DNA of 64,000 bases, taken from the NCBI GenBank assembly GCA_021780695.1, contig JAJXYD010000041.1:1-64000 (forward strand). Reading direction: 5' to 3'. The notes beneath the pieces were generated by a model. It saw nothing but the letters and a program-made list of their open reading frames with translations, did not search any database and was not told where the DNA came from. The translations under genes and the position numbers were made by a program. The stretch's first letter is position 1. Each line of letters begins with the position of its first letter. Source of the DNA: Deltaproteobacteria bacterium. GTDB lineage: Bacteria > Desulfobacterota > Syntrophobacteria > Syntrophobacterales > Syntrophobacteraceae. Positions 52,488 through 61,527 of the stretch are shown here, piece after piece.

Positions 52488-55217
52488 ATGGGTTTTGCCA
52501 ACGGGCTCAAAAGACTTTTCTCCTTGCGGCTAACTTCCCGGCCGGTATTGCCCTTCACCGTTTTTTTCAAAAAATTCAGATCCATTCTCGAACGAAACAA
52601 CCTCATCCTGGAACTTATGGCCGACATGGGCGACAAGCTGGGGGGGGAATACATCTTCGACATCCAGTATATTAAGGACGTAGCGGCTAAAATCAGCGAG
52701 CAGGTCTTTAAGCTGATCTCGGATCTGTGCGTGATGACCCGGGAGGATATCGCGGAGCTTTTCGCGGCTTTCGAACGGATTCAATTTGAGATCGGGGAAG
52801 AGCTGGCCGGCAGAAGAGCGGTTTTGATGCAAAGAAGCCTGGAGCGGGAACAAAAAAGGGGCAAAAAAGGGCTTTTCCGGTTTTTGTCTGCCTTGCTTGG
52901 GCGTGGCGATTCGGGCAATTTAGCCCCTTTTGTGATCCTTCTGGAGGATTTAGACGGAGACTTCGAGGAACAGGCCGGCAACAAATTCGCCAATCTGGGG
53001 GAAATAAGAAACACGCTTGGTCTTTCGACCCTGGATGGTTTCGTTGTAACCACGAACGCTTTTTTTGATTTCATGGAGGCAAACGGTCTATTTGAAATTT
53101 TAGAGCGAACCCTGAAAGGTTTGGACCAGGCCGATGAGGGGGCTCTTGAGGCCTTAAGCGCTACGATGCGAAAGCGGATTTTGTCCGGGACCATGCCCCG
53201 AGAGGTCGTATCGGCCATCGACCGGGCGCTGGACATCATCTGCGGGAGAAATCCGGGCAGGGGGTGTTTTTTTGCCGTTCGCAGCAGCGGTTGGGGCGAG
53301 GATGGCGAGTTTAGTTTCGCCGGCCAGTATGAAAGCGTGCTCAATGTGTCGCGCGCTACTATCGTGGAGGCCTGGCGGGAGGTTACGGCAAGCGTCTACA
53401 CGGTTGAAGCCTTGCGCTACAGGCTTCACAGGGGATATCGCGAAAGCGAGACCGCGATGGCGGTTGGCTGCCAGTTGATGGTGGAAGCCGAGGTAAGCGG
53501 AGCGATGTACACTTATGCGCCGATAGCCTCCGAGCAGGAGGCCATGGTGATAAGCGGGGCATGGGGACTGGGGGCGGCGGTTGCTAGCGGCATAGCCGAA
53601 TCGGACACCATTTTTGTTGACAGGATGCCTCCCCACAGGATTTTGTCGATCGAGCCGGGCAGAAAAACAACCAAAATGATCGGCAAACAGGGAGGCGGGA
53701 CGGTTTGGGCCGATGTTCCTGCGGAGTTTCAGGAAAAGATCTGCCTAAGCGATGACTACATCGAGCGGCTGGCGCGCACGGCGGTAGCGATCGAAAAATA
53801 TTACAGGCGGCCTCAGGATGTGGAGTGGGCCTTTGACGGCGAGGCAAATCTATATATCCTGCAAGCCAGACCTCTTAACGTGCGGCCCGACCATCCCGAG
53901 CGCCACATGGTCACTATCGACAATGCCGCTTTATCTTCTCGGGTGATTTTTTCGGGCAGGGGGCAGGTTGTCCAAGGGGGCGTGGGGTCGGGGAAGGTCT
54001 ACGTGACCAGAAGCGACGAAGATTTAAAGGACTTTCCCTTCGGGGCCGTGCTGGTTGCCCGCTACACCTCTCCGAAATATTCACGCATCATGCGTAAGGC
54101 TCGGGCCATACTTACCGATATAGGTTCGGCCACCGGGCACATGGCCACCCTTGCGCGAGAATACCGGGTCCCGACGGTGGTGGATACGGGGATCGCCTCA
54201 AGGGTGTTAAAGACCGGAGACGAGGTGACCCTGGACGCAATCGCCAACGTGGTCTATGCGGGCACGGTAAAAGAGCTGAACAGCTTTGAGATCACCCACG
54301 AGGAGGTCTTCGAGGAAAGCCGCGAATACCGACTGCTAAAGAGGGTGCTAAAGAAGGTGACTCCGCTAAACCTTGTGGACCCGGCCAGTGAATCTTTCAG
54401 GGCGGCCCGCTGCCGCACCTACCACGATATAACCCGCGTCGTTCATGAAAAAGCGGTCGAGAGTCTGATCGAATTGAGCGAGGGCTACCAGAGCCGCCAT
54501 GCGGGCAGATCCAGGCGGCTGGAGTTCTCCATTCCTCTTGGTCTTACGGTAATCGACATAGGCAAAGGAACGAGCTCGGCCCCGGGGGCCGAGTCCTTAA
54601 GGCTCGAAGAGGTTGAGTCGGCACCTTTGAAAGCGCTGTTGGAGGGGTTAACGGAAAGCGGTATGTGGGAAACCGCGCCGGTGGCGGTCGACCTTGGCAG
54701 CTTCATGTCGAGCCTTACTCGCACATTCAGTGGTTCGATGGCCGGTCCCGAGCAAGTTGGACGCAACCTTGCGGTTGTCTCCGACAACTACATGAACCTG
54801 CACTTGAGGTTGGGCTATCATTTCAATATTGTCGATGCTTACATCGGCGAGGAGTTAAACGATAATTATATTTATTTCCGGTTTCTGGGAGGGGTCTCCA
54901 ATATCGAACGGCGTTCGCGGCGCGCAAGACTTATAGCCTGCGTGATGGAGAGCTTCGATTTTCGTGTTGAAATTCACGGGGATCTGATCGTAGGCAGGCT
55001 AAAGAAGCTGTCCGGGCGGAGAATGGTGGGCAGAATGAAGGTTATTGGCGGCCTTATCGGCTATACGCGCCAACTCGATGTAAACATGACCGGCGATGAG
55101 ATGATCGATTTTTATTGCGCCGATTTTCTAGAGAGGATTCAGGTTTTAGAGGAGGTAAGAGAGGATGCCCCCATGTGCGAATTGCCAACGGCAGACCCAG
55201 ATTTTGATTCTGGATGA
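52488..55217 (+). CDS. PEP-synthase-like protein (pyruvate/PEP-binding and mobile domains, no PEP-binding barrel)
   Basis: A 909-residue protein. Residues 1-145 are a helical extension. About 155-470 is the ATP-grasp-type PPDK_N domain (FAVRSSGWGEDGEFSFAGQYESVLN, VEWAFDGEANLYILQARPL). About 495-585 is the phosphohistidine swivelling domain with the His in TDIGSATGHMATLAREYRVPTVV. The C-terminal TIM barrel of PEP synthase is missing; instead there are about 300 residues of unknown fold. It may phosphorylate something other than pyruvate, as rifampin phosphotransferase-like enzymes do. ATG 52488 is preferred over TTG 52479. It overlaps the receiver gene by 53 bp. Confidence 0.8.
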   Translation: MGFANGLKRLFSLRLTSRPVLPFTVFFKKFRSILERNNLILELMADMGDKLGGEYIFDIQYIKDVAAKISEQVFKLISDLCVMTREDIAELFAAFERIQFEIGEELAGRRAVLMQRSLEREQKRGKKGLFRFLSALLGRGDSGNLAPFVILLEDLDGDFEEQAGNKFANLGEIRNTLGLSTLDGFVVTTNAFFDFMEANGLFEILERTLKGLDQADEGALEALSATMRKRILSGTMPREVVSAIDRALDIICGRNPGRGCFFAVRSSGWGEDGEFSFAGQYESVLNVSRATIVEAWREVTASVYTVEALRYRLHRGYRESETAMAVGCQLMVEAEVSGAMYTYAPIASEQEAMVISGAWGLGAAVASGIAESDTIFVDRMPPHRILSIEPGRKTTKMIGKQGGGTVWADVPAEFQEKICLSDDYIERLARTAVAIEKYYRRPQDVEWAFDGEANLYILQARPLNVRPDHPERHMVTIDNAALSSRVIFSGRGQVVQGGVGSGKVYVTRSDEDLKDFPFGAVLVARYTSPKYSRIMRKARAILTDIGSATGHMATLAREYRVPTVVDTGIASRVLKTGDEVTLDAIANVVYAGTVKELNSFEITHEEVFEESREYRLLKRVLKKVTPLNLVDPASESFRAARCRTYHDITRVVHEKAVESLIELSEGYQSRHAGRSRRLEFSIPLGLTVIDIGKGTSSAPGAESLRLEEVESAPLKALLEGLTESGMWETAPVAVDLGSFMSSLTRTFSGSMAGPEQVGRNLAVVSDNYMNLHLRLGYHFNIVDAYIGEELNDNYIYFRFLGGVSNIERRSRRARLIACVMESFDFRVEIHGDLIVGRLKKLSGRRMVGRMKVIGGLIGYTRQLDVNMTGDEMIDFYCADFLERIQVLEEVREDAPMCELPTADPDFDSG

Positions 55218-55563
55218 CGAGCCGATAGTTTGCAAGCGGCTAAAGCCGGGTTTCCAAAAGGCGGGCTACGGGGTTGAGACCTTCACCGACAGCGGTTTGG
55301 CCATGGCGAGAATCGAACAAAAGCGCTTCGATGTGGTGATTACCGATTTAAAGATGGAGGGAATCGATGGGATGCAATTTCTTGTCAGGGTAAAACAGAT
55401 TTATCCCGATACGGGGGTAATCGTCATAACCGGATATGGCGGCGCGGAGATCGCAAAGGAATCGTTTAAAAAGGGAGCATTCGATTTCATAGCCAAGCCC
55501 TTCAAGCTGGGAGAGATTATCGAGGCGGTAAAGCGTTTCGAGAAGAGCAGGAAAAAGGATTAA
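55165..55563 (+). CDS. Single-domain response regulator (receiver)
   Basis: A 132-residue receiver protein with acidic pair DDE (ILILDDEPIV), phospho-acceptor Asp in DVVITDLKMEGIDG, Thr in VIVITGYGG and Lys in DFIAKPF. There is no output domain. GGAGG lies within the end of the upstream gene, 12 nt before the ATG. Being co-translated with the PEP-synthase-like protein, it may regulate that protein by direct contact; this is inference. Confidence 0.85.
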   Translation: MPPCANCQRQTQILILDDEPIVCKRLKPGFQKAGYGVETFTDSGLAMARIEQKRFDVVITDLKMEGIDGMQFLVRVKQIYPDTGVIVITGYGGAEIAKESFKKGAFDFIAKPFKLGEIIEAVKRFEKSRKKD

Positions 55564-55598
55564 AGGCAGCAAGGGGCCTTTTTGCCGGCCTCCTATGG

Positions 55599-57689
55599 CT
55601 AATAGGTTCGAACGTCTTTGTAAACGGCAGCCGGAACTGTGGCAGGCAGCGGGTTGAAGCCTTCAGGGATTTTGTTGGAAATCCCCTGGCGCACGTCTTC
55701 GGGTACAATGCCGATTTGCTTGCATCCCTGGCCGCCGTAATGGGGAAAGGAGTCTATTACCCTTTGGGGAATTATGGCAAAGGAGGGCGGCAGCGGGGGT
55801 GCCTTGCCGCTGAGCCGCTGGGGGTCAAATCCCGATAGGAGGCTCCGAGACAGGGAAGATTCCATGTCATCGGGTCCCAGGTGGTTTTGGTGAAAGCCCT
55901 CGGGGGCAAACCGGTTAAAATAGGGCGAATCGCCTTTTTGGAGGGCTTGGGCCTCGTCTGGAAGCTCTGCCAGGGCAGGCAGGCCGAAGATGTAGTTAAT
56001 GGTTTCGATAACCGCATTGTGATCTCCTTCGACGTGCGAGACGACATGGGTTCTGGCATAGGGGGAGATGAGGATAAGAGGAACGCGGGCGCCCCGGGAA
56101 AGCAGTCCTTTGGGACCGTAGGAAAGAATGCGGGGCGGGACATGGTCCCACTCCCCATCGCTTTCGTCGTAGGCAATTATGATAGCGCACCGGCGCCATA
56201 TGCGCTTATGGGAGGCGATCGCATTAATTGCACGCGCGGCCATGGCCTCGCTCAACTGCCTGTCCGAGTAGGCGGGGTGATCGTCGTCGCCGGCTTTAGC
56301 CGCATCGATGGCCTGGATTTCATCGGCGGGGGTTTTGGGGTCTGTAATTACCGGCTTTGCCCCTATGAGGTTGCAATAGCCGCCTCGAATGTAGAATACA
56401 CCGCCGTGGGGGAGGCGATTAAGGGCCATGGCGTTAAAGAAATCCGTAAGTCCGTGCATCCCGGCGCAAACCCCGGGCGTACCGGTTATATAGCCAAAAT
56501 ATTGGGGCGCGTTGTGGTGGGTTACATAGCAGGCATGGGAGGCAACCCCCGGGGGATCTGTCGCCTCGTGATCGTAGCCCTCCTGGTACCAGCCCCAGTT
56601 AACGGGCTCGGTTCCAAGCCGGCGGATGTAGGGGATGTCCTTTGAGATATCGGGCAGATCGAGCTTTGGATCGCGGTTAGTCCGCATTACCGCGGAGATG
56701 TTTTTGCCCTGAAAAGTCAGGGGAAGGGCGGCAAAGGTGAGGTTTGCCGCGATGTTGTCGTTTCTGTAGCGTTCCTTTGAACCGGCGGGCTGCCTGTCAA
56801 AGCGGGTGGTATCGAACTGGGAGCCCCAAAGGGGCAGGCAATCGGTTACAATCGGCGGCTCGTTCAAGATACCTGAGTTTTGGCCAACCTTTACGGGCAG
56901 GCCCTTAGCCGCGCTGGGATGCTTTACCCATTGGGTCTGGCCGACCTGGCCCGAGAGCATTGCAATGGCGTTGGGGGTGGAGGGGCCGTCCTCTGTTGCG
57001 AAGATATTGTCAAAAATGGTGAAACGGCTTGCATAGAGCCAGAAAAAAGGGATGGTGTCACAGTCGATGTGCGACATTACGAGGCGGGCAAACTGGGTTC
57101 CCGCCTCTTCGCGCGCCGCGGTGGGCTTGGTTCCCGGTTCACCGGCAAACCTTCGGTACTCCCGCTTTGCATAGCCGTCCATCATCGGGACGCCGCCTTT
57201 TATGTCGAACTTTGCAATCATACCCGCGTTGGAGTGATCGACGGAGTCCATGACGCACGAATTTTGTGCGGGAGCGAGCCGGAAGGGCCAAACCGTTACG
57301 GTTGCCCCTGAGACGTTGTCGGTGTAGGTTTGGATAAATCCGGGAGTATGGCGGGCGGAGCGGGGTTTAAGGCCATCGGAGTAGATGCCGTTAACGCCGG
57401 GAAAGGTACCGTATTCGTTGTCAAAGGAGTGGTTTTCATTAAAAATGATGAAAACATATTTTATGCGTTTACGCAGCAGTTTGACAAGCTGAGCGCGCTT
57501 CATGCGAGGCTCGCGGGCAGGGTCTATAAAGTAGGGCGCCTCAGCGCGGCTCACGTCCGGCTGGGCGCTCACTTGAGCTCCTCCGTCCTTTGGGGCGGAG
57601 TCACATCCGAACGCTGCCGGCGCAAAGGCCCACGGGAGCAAGGAAGCTGCCAGGATAACCGCATTAATGGATCTTTTTAGTCGTCTCAT
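55599..57689 (-). CDS. Secreted phosphoesterase (phospholipase C / acid phosphatase AcpA-like family)
   Basis: A 696-residue exported hydrolase of the PF04185 family. ATG 57689 begins a signal peptide (MRRLKRSINAVILAASLLPWAFAPAAFG), with GGGAG upstream; an earlier ATG at 57803 would bury it. The metal and nucleophile region is FIIFNENHSFDNEYGTFPG. The second metal site is IIIAYDESDGEWDHVPPR, with VSHVEGDHNAVIETINYIFGLP further on. It probably releases phosphate from lipids or phosphomonoesters in the periplasm. It is monocistronic. Confidence 0.85.
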   Translation of the reverse strand: MRRLKRSINAVILAASLLPWAFAPAAFGCDSAPKDGGAQVSAQPDVSRAEAPYFIDPAREPRMKRAQLVKLLRKRIKYVFIIFNENHSFDNEYGTFPGVNGIYSDGLKPRSARHTPGFIQTYTDNVSGATVTVWPFRLAPAQNSCVMDSVDHSNAGMIAKFDIKGGVPMMDGYAKREYRRFAGEPGTKPTAAREEAGTQFARLVMSHIDCDTIPFFWLYASRFTIFDNIFATEDGPSTPNAIAMLSGQVGQTQWVKHPSAAKGLPVKVGQNSGILNEPPIVTDCLPLWGSQFDTTRFDRQPAGSKERYRNDNIAANLTFAALPLTFQGKNISAVMRTNRDPKLDLPDISKDIPYIRRLGTEPVNWGWYQEGYDHEATDPPGVASHACYVTHHNAPQYFGYITGTPGVCAGMHGLTDFFNAMALNRLPHGGVFYIRGGYCNLIGAKPVITDPKTPADEIQAIDAAKAGDDDHPAYSDRQLSEAMAARAINAIASHKRIWRRCAIIIAYDESDGEWDHVPPRILSYGPKGLLSRGARVPLILISPYARTHVVSHVEGDHNAVIETINYIFGLPALAELPDEAQALQKGDSPYFNRFAPEGFHQNHLGPDDMESSLSRSLLSGFDPQRLSGKAPPLPPSFAIIPQRVIDSFPHYGGQGCKQIGIVPEDVRQGISNKIPEGFNPLPATVPAAVYKDVRTY

Positions 57690-57922
57690 GGGGACTTGCT
57701 CCCAAATTGGAGAGATAAAATAGAGCCGGGTCGGTCTTTTTTCTCTCACCCGGCCGCACAAGTCAATCCTTTCGATAGTCTTGCACACTTGCAGTTTTAT
57801 CATTTTGATTTCATTCCGCCCGGATTTGGACTATTGAGTATGGGATTCTCATAGCCCTTGACATGGGTGCGGGACGATTTGAGTTGCGCATCGAAGATTT
57901 TTTCGAATCGGGAAGGAATTCA

Positions 57923-59305
57923 ATGAAAAAGACCGTTACGATTATCTTTTGCACCTTATTGGTTCTGGTTTTAGCCTATGTGGGTGCCAGCTATTATGTA
58001 GAGCGGCAGGCTTTAAAATTCCATAACCAGTTTATCGAGCAAATAAACAGCTCAAAGGAGCTGAAAGCTACGGTCGTAGCCTACAAGAAGGGCCTTTTGA
58101 GCTCTCAGGCTCTTACGAAGCTGACTTTGTTGGATGCCCAAAAGGGGCACTCTATAAGTTTTGAGGTGGTTGACACGATTTATAACGGACCTTTTGTCTT
58201 CCTGCACGATCGCCATTTTCAGGGGGGGCTTCGGCCGGTCATGGCGGTAATCCGTACGCGACTGGCGCCGGAGGCCGGTTTAAAGGAGGCATTCAAAAAG
58301 GTCCCCGAGCTTTCCTCCGCGGAACTGCTGACCGTTCTGGGAATCGAGGGCGGCGTGGACTCCTATCTGGAAGTGCCCGCTTTCCACCATAGTTTTAAGG
58401 ACAAAAAGGGTGAAACGACAGATGTCAAATGGGGGGGATTAACCGGCAAAGTCCATGTAGGAAAGAAAGACGGAGAATCTTTGGGTTCCTGCGACTGTCC
58501 CCTGCTGCTTGTTAGCGGCAAGGAGGGCCAGGTGAGGATGGACGGTTTAAAGGGAAATTTTGATACCCATGCCGGGATAAAGGGAGTGGAGGTCGGAGCG
58601 AGTGTTTTTTCGATAGGAAATATCGAGGCGATCGAAAAGGGCCAGAGCATATTTTCTCTGGTTTCTCTGGAGCTAAAGGCCCAATCGAAGCTCGAGGCCG
58701 ATAAGATAAATGGTTCCCTTGGCGTAAACTTTAATAAGCTCAATACGGGAAAGCTGGAAATGGGGCCGTTTTCCATTGTGTTCGAGGCTCGAAAACTCGA
58801 TCCGGTCGTTCTTGCAAGATTTCAAAAAGTCGCCGGGATGCTGCAGCGGGAAGAATTCTACAATGACAAGGCGGCAAAGAACAAAATGGAGGCTCTTTTG
58901 ACAAAGCTCGGGGAACAGCTTCTCGCGAGGCGGCCCGAATTTGAGCTAAAGCAACTGGAGCTAAGAACCAGTAAGGGAGATCTCAGCGCCAAGGCCAGTC
59001 TGGGTTTTGACGGCGCGGGGAAGAATCTTTCGCAAAACCCGCTGCTGCTTTTGACCAGTGTGGACGCAAGCGTCCAACTGTCGGTTTCCCAGGCTCTTTT
59101 CTTCTTTGTGGCCCAAAATGAGTTAAGTAACGGCAACACCTCGGATCCGGACAAGGTGAAGACCGACGCCCAAAATCTGGCCGCACGTCTTCTGGCCGCC
59201 AAATACATGGTTTCCGATTCGGGGGCTTTTAAATCGAGCGCGGCTTTCAAAAACGGGGCTCTGACCATAAACGGAAACAAGCTGGGACTCTCAAAGATGC
59301 ACTAA
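57923..59305 (+). CDS. DUF945/YdgA-like membrane-anchored periplasmic protein
   Basis: A 460-residue protein. ATG 57923 begins MKKTVTIIFCTLLVLVLAYVGASYYV, a membrane anchor or signal; GGGAAGGA precedes it, and an upstream start at 57863 is unlikely. The rest is a long repetitive beta-rich domain with YdgA-like features (VVAYKKGLLSSQALTKLTL, GPFSIVFEARKLDPVVLARFQKVA, LLTSVDASVQLSVSQALFFFV). Function in the family is unknown. It ends at a strong terminator. Confidence 0.75.
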   Translation: MKKTVTIIFCTLLVLVLAYVGASYYVERQALKFHNQFIEQINSSKELKATVVAYKKGLLSSQALTKLTLLDAQKGHSISFEVVDTIYNGPFVFLHDRHFQGGLRPVMAVIRTRLAPEAGLKEAFKKVPELSSAELLTVLGIEGGVDSYLEVPAFHHSFKDKKGETTDVKWGGLTGKVHVGKKDGESLGSCDCPLLLVSGKEGQVRMDGLKGNFDTHAGIKGVEVGASVFSIGNIEAIEKGQSIFSLVSLELKAQSKLEADKINGSLGVNFNKLNTGKLEMGPFSIVFEARKLDPVVLARFQKVAGMLQREEFYNDKAAKNKMEALLTKLGEQLLARRPEFELKQLELRTSKGDLSAKASLGFDGAGKNLSQNPLLLLTSVDASVQLSVSQALFFFVAQNELSNGNTSDPDKVKTDAQNLAARLLAAKYMVSDSGAFKSSAAFKNGALTINGNKLGLSKMH

Positions 59306-59336
59306 AGATCATTCCAAGAGCCATGTTTTTAAAGAC

Positions 59337-59378
59337 TTTCGGGTCGGGGCCGCAAAAGGCCCCGGCCCGAAATTTTTT
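59337..59378 (+). terminator. Rho-independent terminator after the DUF945-like gene
   Basis: TTTCGGGTCGGGGCC (59337-59351) pairs with GGCCCCGGCCCGAAA (59358-59372) with one G-U pair, loop GCAAAA, followed by six Ts. Confidence 0.9.
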
Positions 59379-59587
59379 ATAGCCCCTGTTAAGAATCCCC
59401 TCAAGCCGGCTTTTTAAAAAATCATCGGGTATATCGGGATCGGGAGGTATCGGTTCGGTGTAAGGGAAGGAGCCAGGCTCAAAGCCGATCCGCGGGCCGA
59501 GGTCTTGTATTCGGATTTGCTTTGATTATATTCGTTAATAGAAAAGGAAGGCACAATGCGCGCTAAATAATTTGAGGAATATCAAAA

Positions 59588-60289
59588 ATGGTCGCCCTCG
59601 ATCAGCCCGCTTTAAATCCTTTCTGGTTTCATGAATGTGTCATTTTAACCATGCCCACGGGGAGGACCGCGGTAAATCTGAAGGAGATGCTTCAGACAAT
59701 CGGCGAGGTCGACACGGCGGTGCTCTCCTATCACCTGTGGCAATCGCGCATGGCTATCGCTCATCCCGAGGTCGAATATCCAAACGACTTCGCGGTCTGG
59801 GCGGCCAATTCCCTTCAGGACAGCCGACTGGCGGAAAAGCTAAGCGTAATCGATCCGTTTAACTACGAGGATATGGAGCAGATAAGGGAGGCGCTTAGCG
59901 AAGTGATCGAAGACTACATGTGGAACCTTCCTTCGGTGCCATGGGCGAGACCGGGGTTCGAGTTCCACTTCTGCGAGGCATCCACGGTCGTGTTGGCTCG
60001 GCCTCGAATAGTGGCGGGAACGTTTTCAGAGTTTCGCAGGGGTGTAGCCGAGGTTGGGATTGACTCGATATATTATCACTTCGTGGACGCGCGCTGGAGG
60101 TTAAGGAAACTCAAGACCGACGATTTTTCGATTTGGCTTCAGGACTCCTACGGGGTGCCCGAACTGGTCGGGGCCCTTCAGGGCATCGACCTGTGGTTTT
60201 TTACGCTCGAAGAGATTCGCAAGGCCCTGCTTAAACTCATCGACCAGTACATAGAGAAGCCCTATGACGACACGGTTGGAAGCTCTTGA
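59588..60289 (+). CDS. DUF5752-like protein of the trehalose locus
   Basis: A 233-residue soluble protein with two similar halves: both contain F-H-F/C-E-(A/C)...(FWFHECVILTMPTGRTAVNLKEML and FEFHFCEASTVVLARPRIVAGTFSEF), a LSYHLWQSR / IYYHFVDARWR segment, and a helical end. This tandem fold matches proteins encoded beside TreT-like synthases. Its start lacks a strong ribosome binding site. It overlaps treT by 26 bp, so it is translationally coupled. Its role is unknown. Confidence 0.75.
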   Translation: MVALDQPALNPFWFHECVILTMPTGRTAVNLKEMLQTIGEVDTAVLSYHLWQSRMAIAHPEVEYPNDFAVWAANSLQDSRLAEKLSVIDPFNYEDMEQIREALSEVIEDYMWNLPSVPWARPGFEFHFCEASTVVLARPRIVAGTFSEFRRGVAEVGIDSIYYHFVDARWRLRKLKTDDFSIWLQDSYGVPELVGALQGIDLWFFTLEEIRKALLKLIDQYIEKPYDDTVGSS

Positions 60290-61511
60290 CCCGATTGCGG
60301 GCTCCGGCGCCGTAGACCAGTTGCGCCGCATGGCCGATCGCTTGAGGCCCACGAGGCTGGTGCACGTCAATTCGACGCGCATCGGAGGCGGCGTGGCCGA
60401 ATTATTAACCGGGATCATCCCCCTTTGGAACGAGCTTGGAATCGAGACCCGCTGGGAGGTAATCGAGGGCGACCAGGCGTTTTTCGAAGTGACCAAGGCG
60501 ATGCACAATGCCCTGCAGGGCTTTAAGACAAATATCGGAAAACCGCTTTTGGATCATTATATAGAGATCAACCGCCGCAATGCCGAAAAGCTCGACTTCG
60601 AGGCCGATTATGCGGTGATAAACGATCCTCAGCCCGCCTATTTGATAGAGTTCATGCGCGAGAGGGCCCAAAAATGGATATGGCGGTGCCACATAGACGC
60701 TTCCAGACCCGATCGAAACGTCTGGAGGTTTTTGTGGGAGGCGGTAAGAAAATACGACGCCTCGATTTTTTCGATGCCCGGTTTTGCTCGCAATCTTCCT
60801 CATCCGCAGTATCTGCTCTACCCTTCGATCGACCCGTTAAGCGATAAAAACCGGGAGCTTTCCCCCGAAGAGGTTAGCGGGGTCATGGACCGGTTGGAGA
60901 TCGAAAGGGATAAGCCGATAATTTTGCAGGTATCGCGGTTTGATTCTTTCAAGGACCCATTGGGAGTGATCCAGGCCTTTGAGATGGTCCATGCCCATAC
61001 GCCCTGCCGGCTGGTTCTGGCCGGGGGCGAGGCGACCGACGATCCGGAGGGGCCGCGCATTTTTGCCGAAGTTCAGGAAGCAGCCCGTGGGATTGCCGAC
61101 ATCACCCTGCTGCTCCTGCATCCGGAAAGTCACTATGAGGTCAACGCTCTTCAGCGGGCGGCCGACATTATCGTGCAGAAGTCGGTTCGCGAGGGTTTTG
61201 GACTTACCGTTACCGAGGCCATGTGGAAGGGAAAACCGGTTATTGGCGGAGCCGCGGGAGGAATAGTGATGCAGGTGCAAAATTTTCGAACCGGTTTTCT
61301 TGTAAATTCTCCCGAGGGCTGCGCTCTCAGGATTCGCTACCTTTTGCGCCATCCCGAAGTGGGAAAGCGCATGGGAAAATTTGCAAAAGAATTTGTCCGC
61401 AACTATTTCCTCGTAACTCGAAACCTCAGAGACTATCTTTCGCTCATGCTTTTGTTCCGGGGCCCGGATGGAAGCCGCAGGGGCCGGCCCGGCCGGCTCG
61501 TGGTACTTTAG
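60264..61511 (+). CDS. treT: TreT-like trehalose synthase (GT4 glycosyltransferase)
   Basis: A 415-residue GT-B enzyme. The N-terminal domain has LVHVNSTRIGGGVAELLTGIIPLWNELGIETRWEVIEGD, typical of TreT, which joins NDP-glucose and glucose to trehalose. The C-terminal domain has ILQVSRFDSFKDPLGVIQAF and the E-x7-E motif (VREGFGLTVTEAMWKGKPVIGG). It starts inside the end of the DUF5752-like gene. Confidence 0.82.
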   Translation: MTTRLEALDPIAGSGAVDQLRRMADRLRPTRLVHVNSTRIGGGVAELLTGIIPLWNELGIETRWEVIEGDQAFFEVTKAMHNALQGFKTNIGKPLLDHYIEINRRNAEKLDFEADYAVINDPQPAYLIEFMRERAQKWIWRCHIDASRPDRNVWRFLWEAVRKYDASIFSMPGFARNLPHPQYLLYPSIDPLSDKNRELSPEEVSGVMDRLEIERDKPIILQVSRFDSFKDPLGVIQAFEMVHAHTPCRLVLAGGEATDDPEGPRIFAEVQEAARGIADITLLLLHPESHYEVNALQRAADIIVQKSVREGFGLTVTEAMWKGKPVIGGAAGGIVMQVQNFRTGFLVNSPEGCALRIRYLLRHPEVGKRMGKFAKEFVRNYFLVTRNLRDYLSLMLLFRGPDGSRRGRPGRLVVL

Positions 61512-61527
61512 GCAAAGAGGACCGGCG

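Noticed and set aside
59551-59570. AGGCACAATGCGCGC upstream of the trehalose locus as a sigma-54 promoter
   Set aside because: GG-N10-GC spacing is correct but the -12 element is GCGC instead of TTGC, too weak to call.
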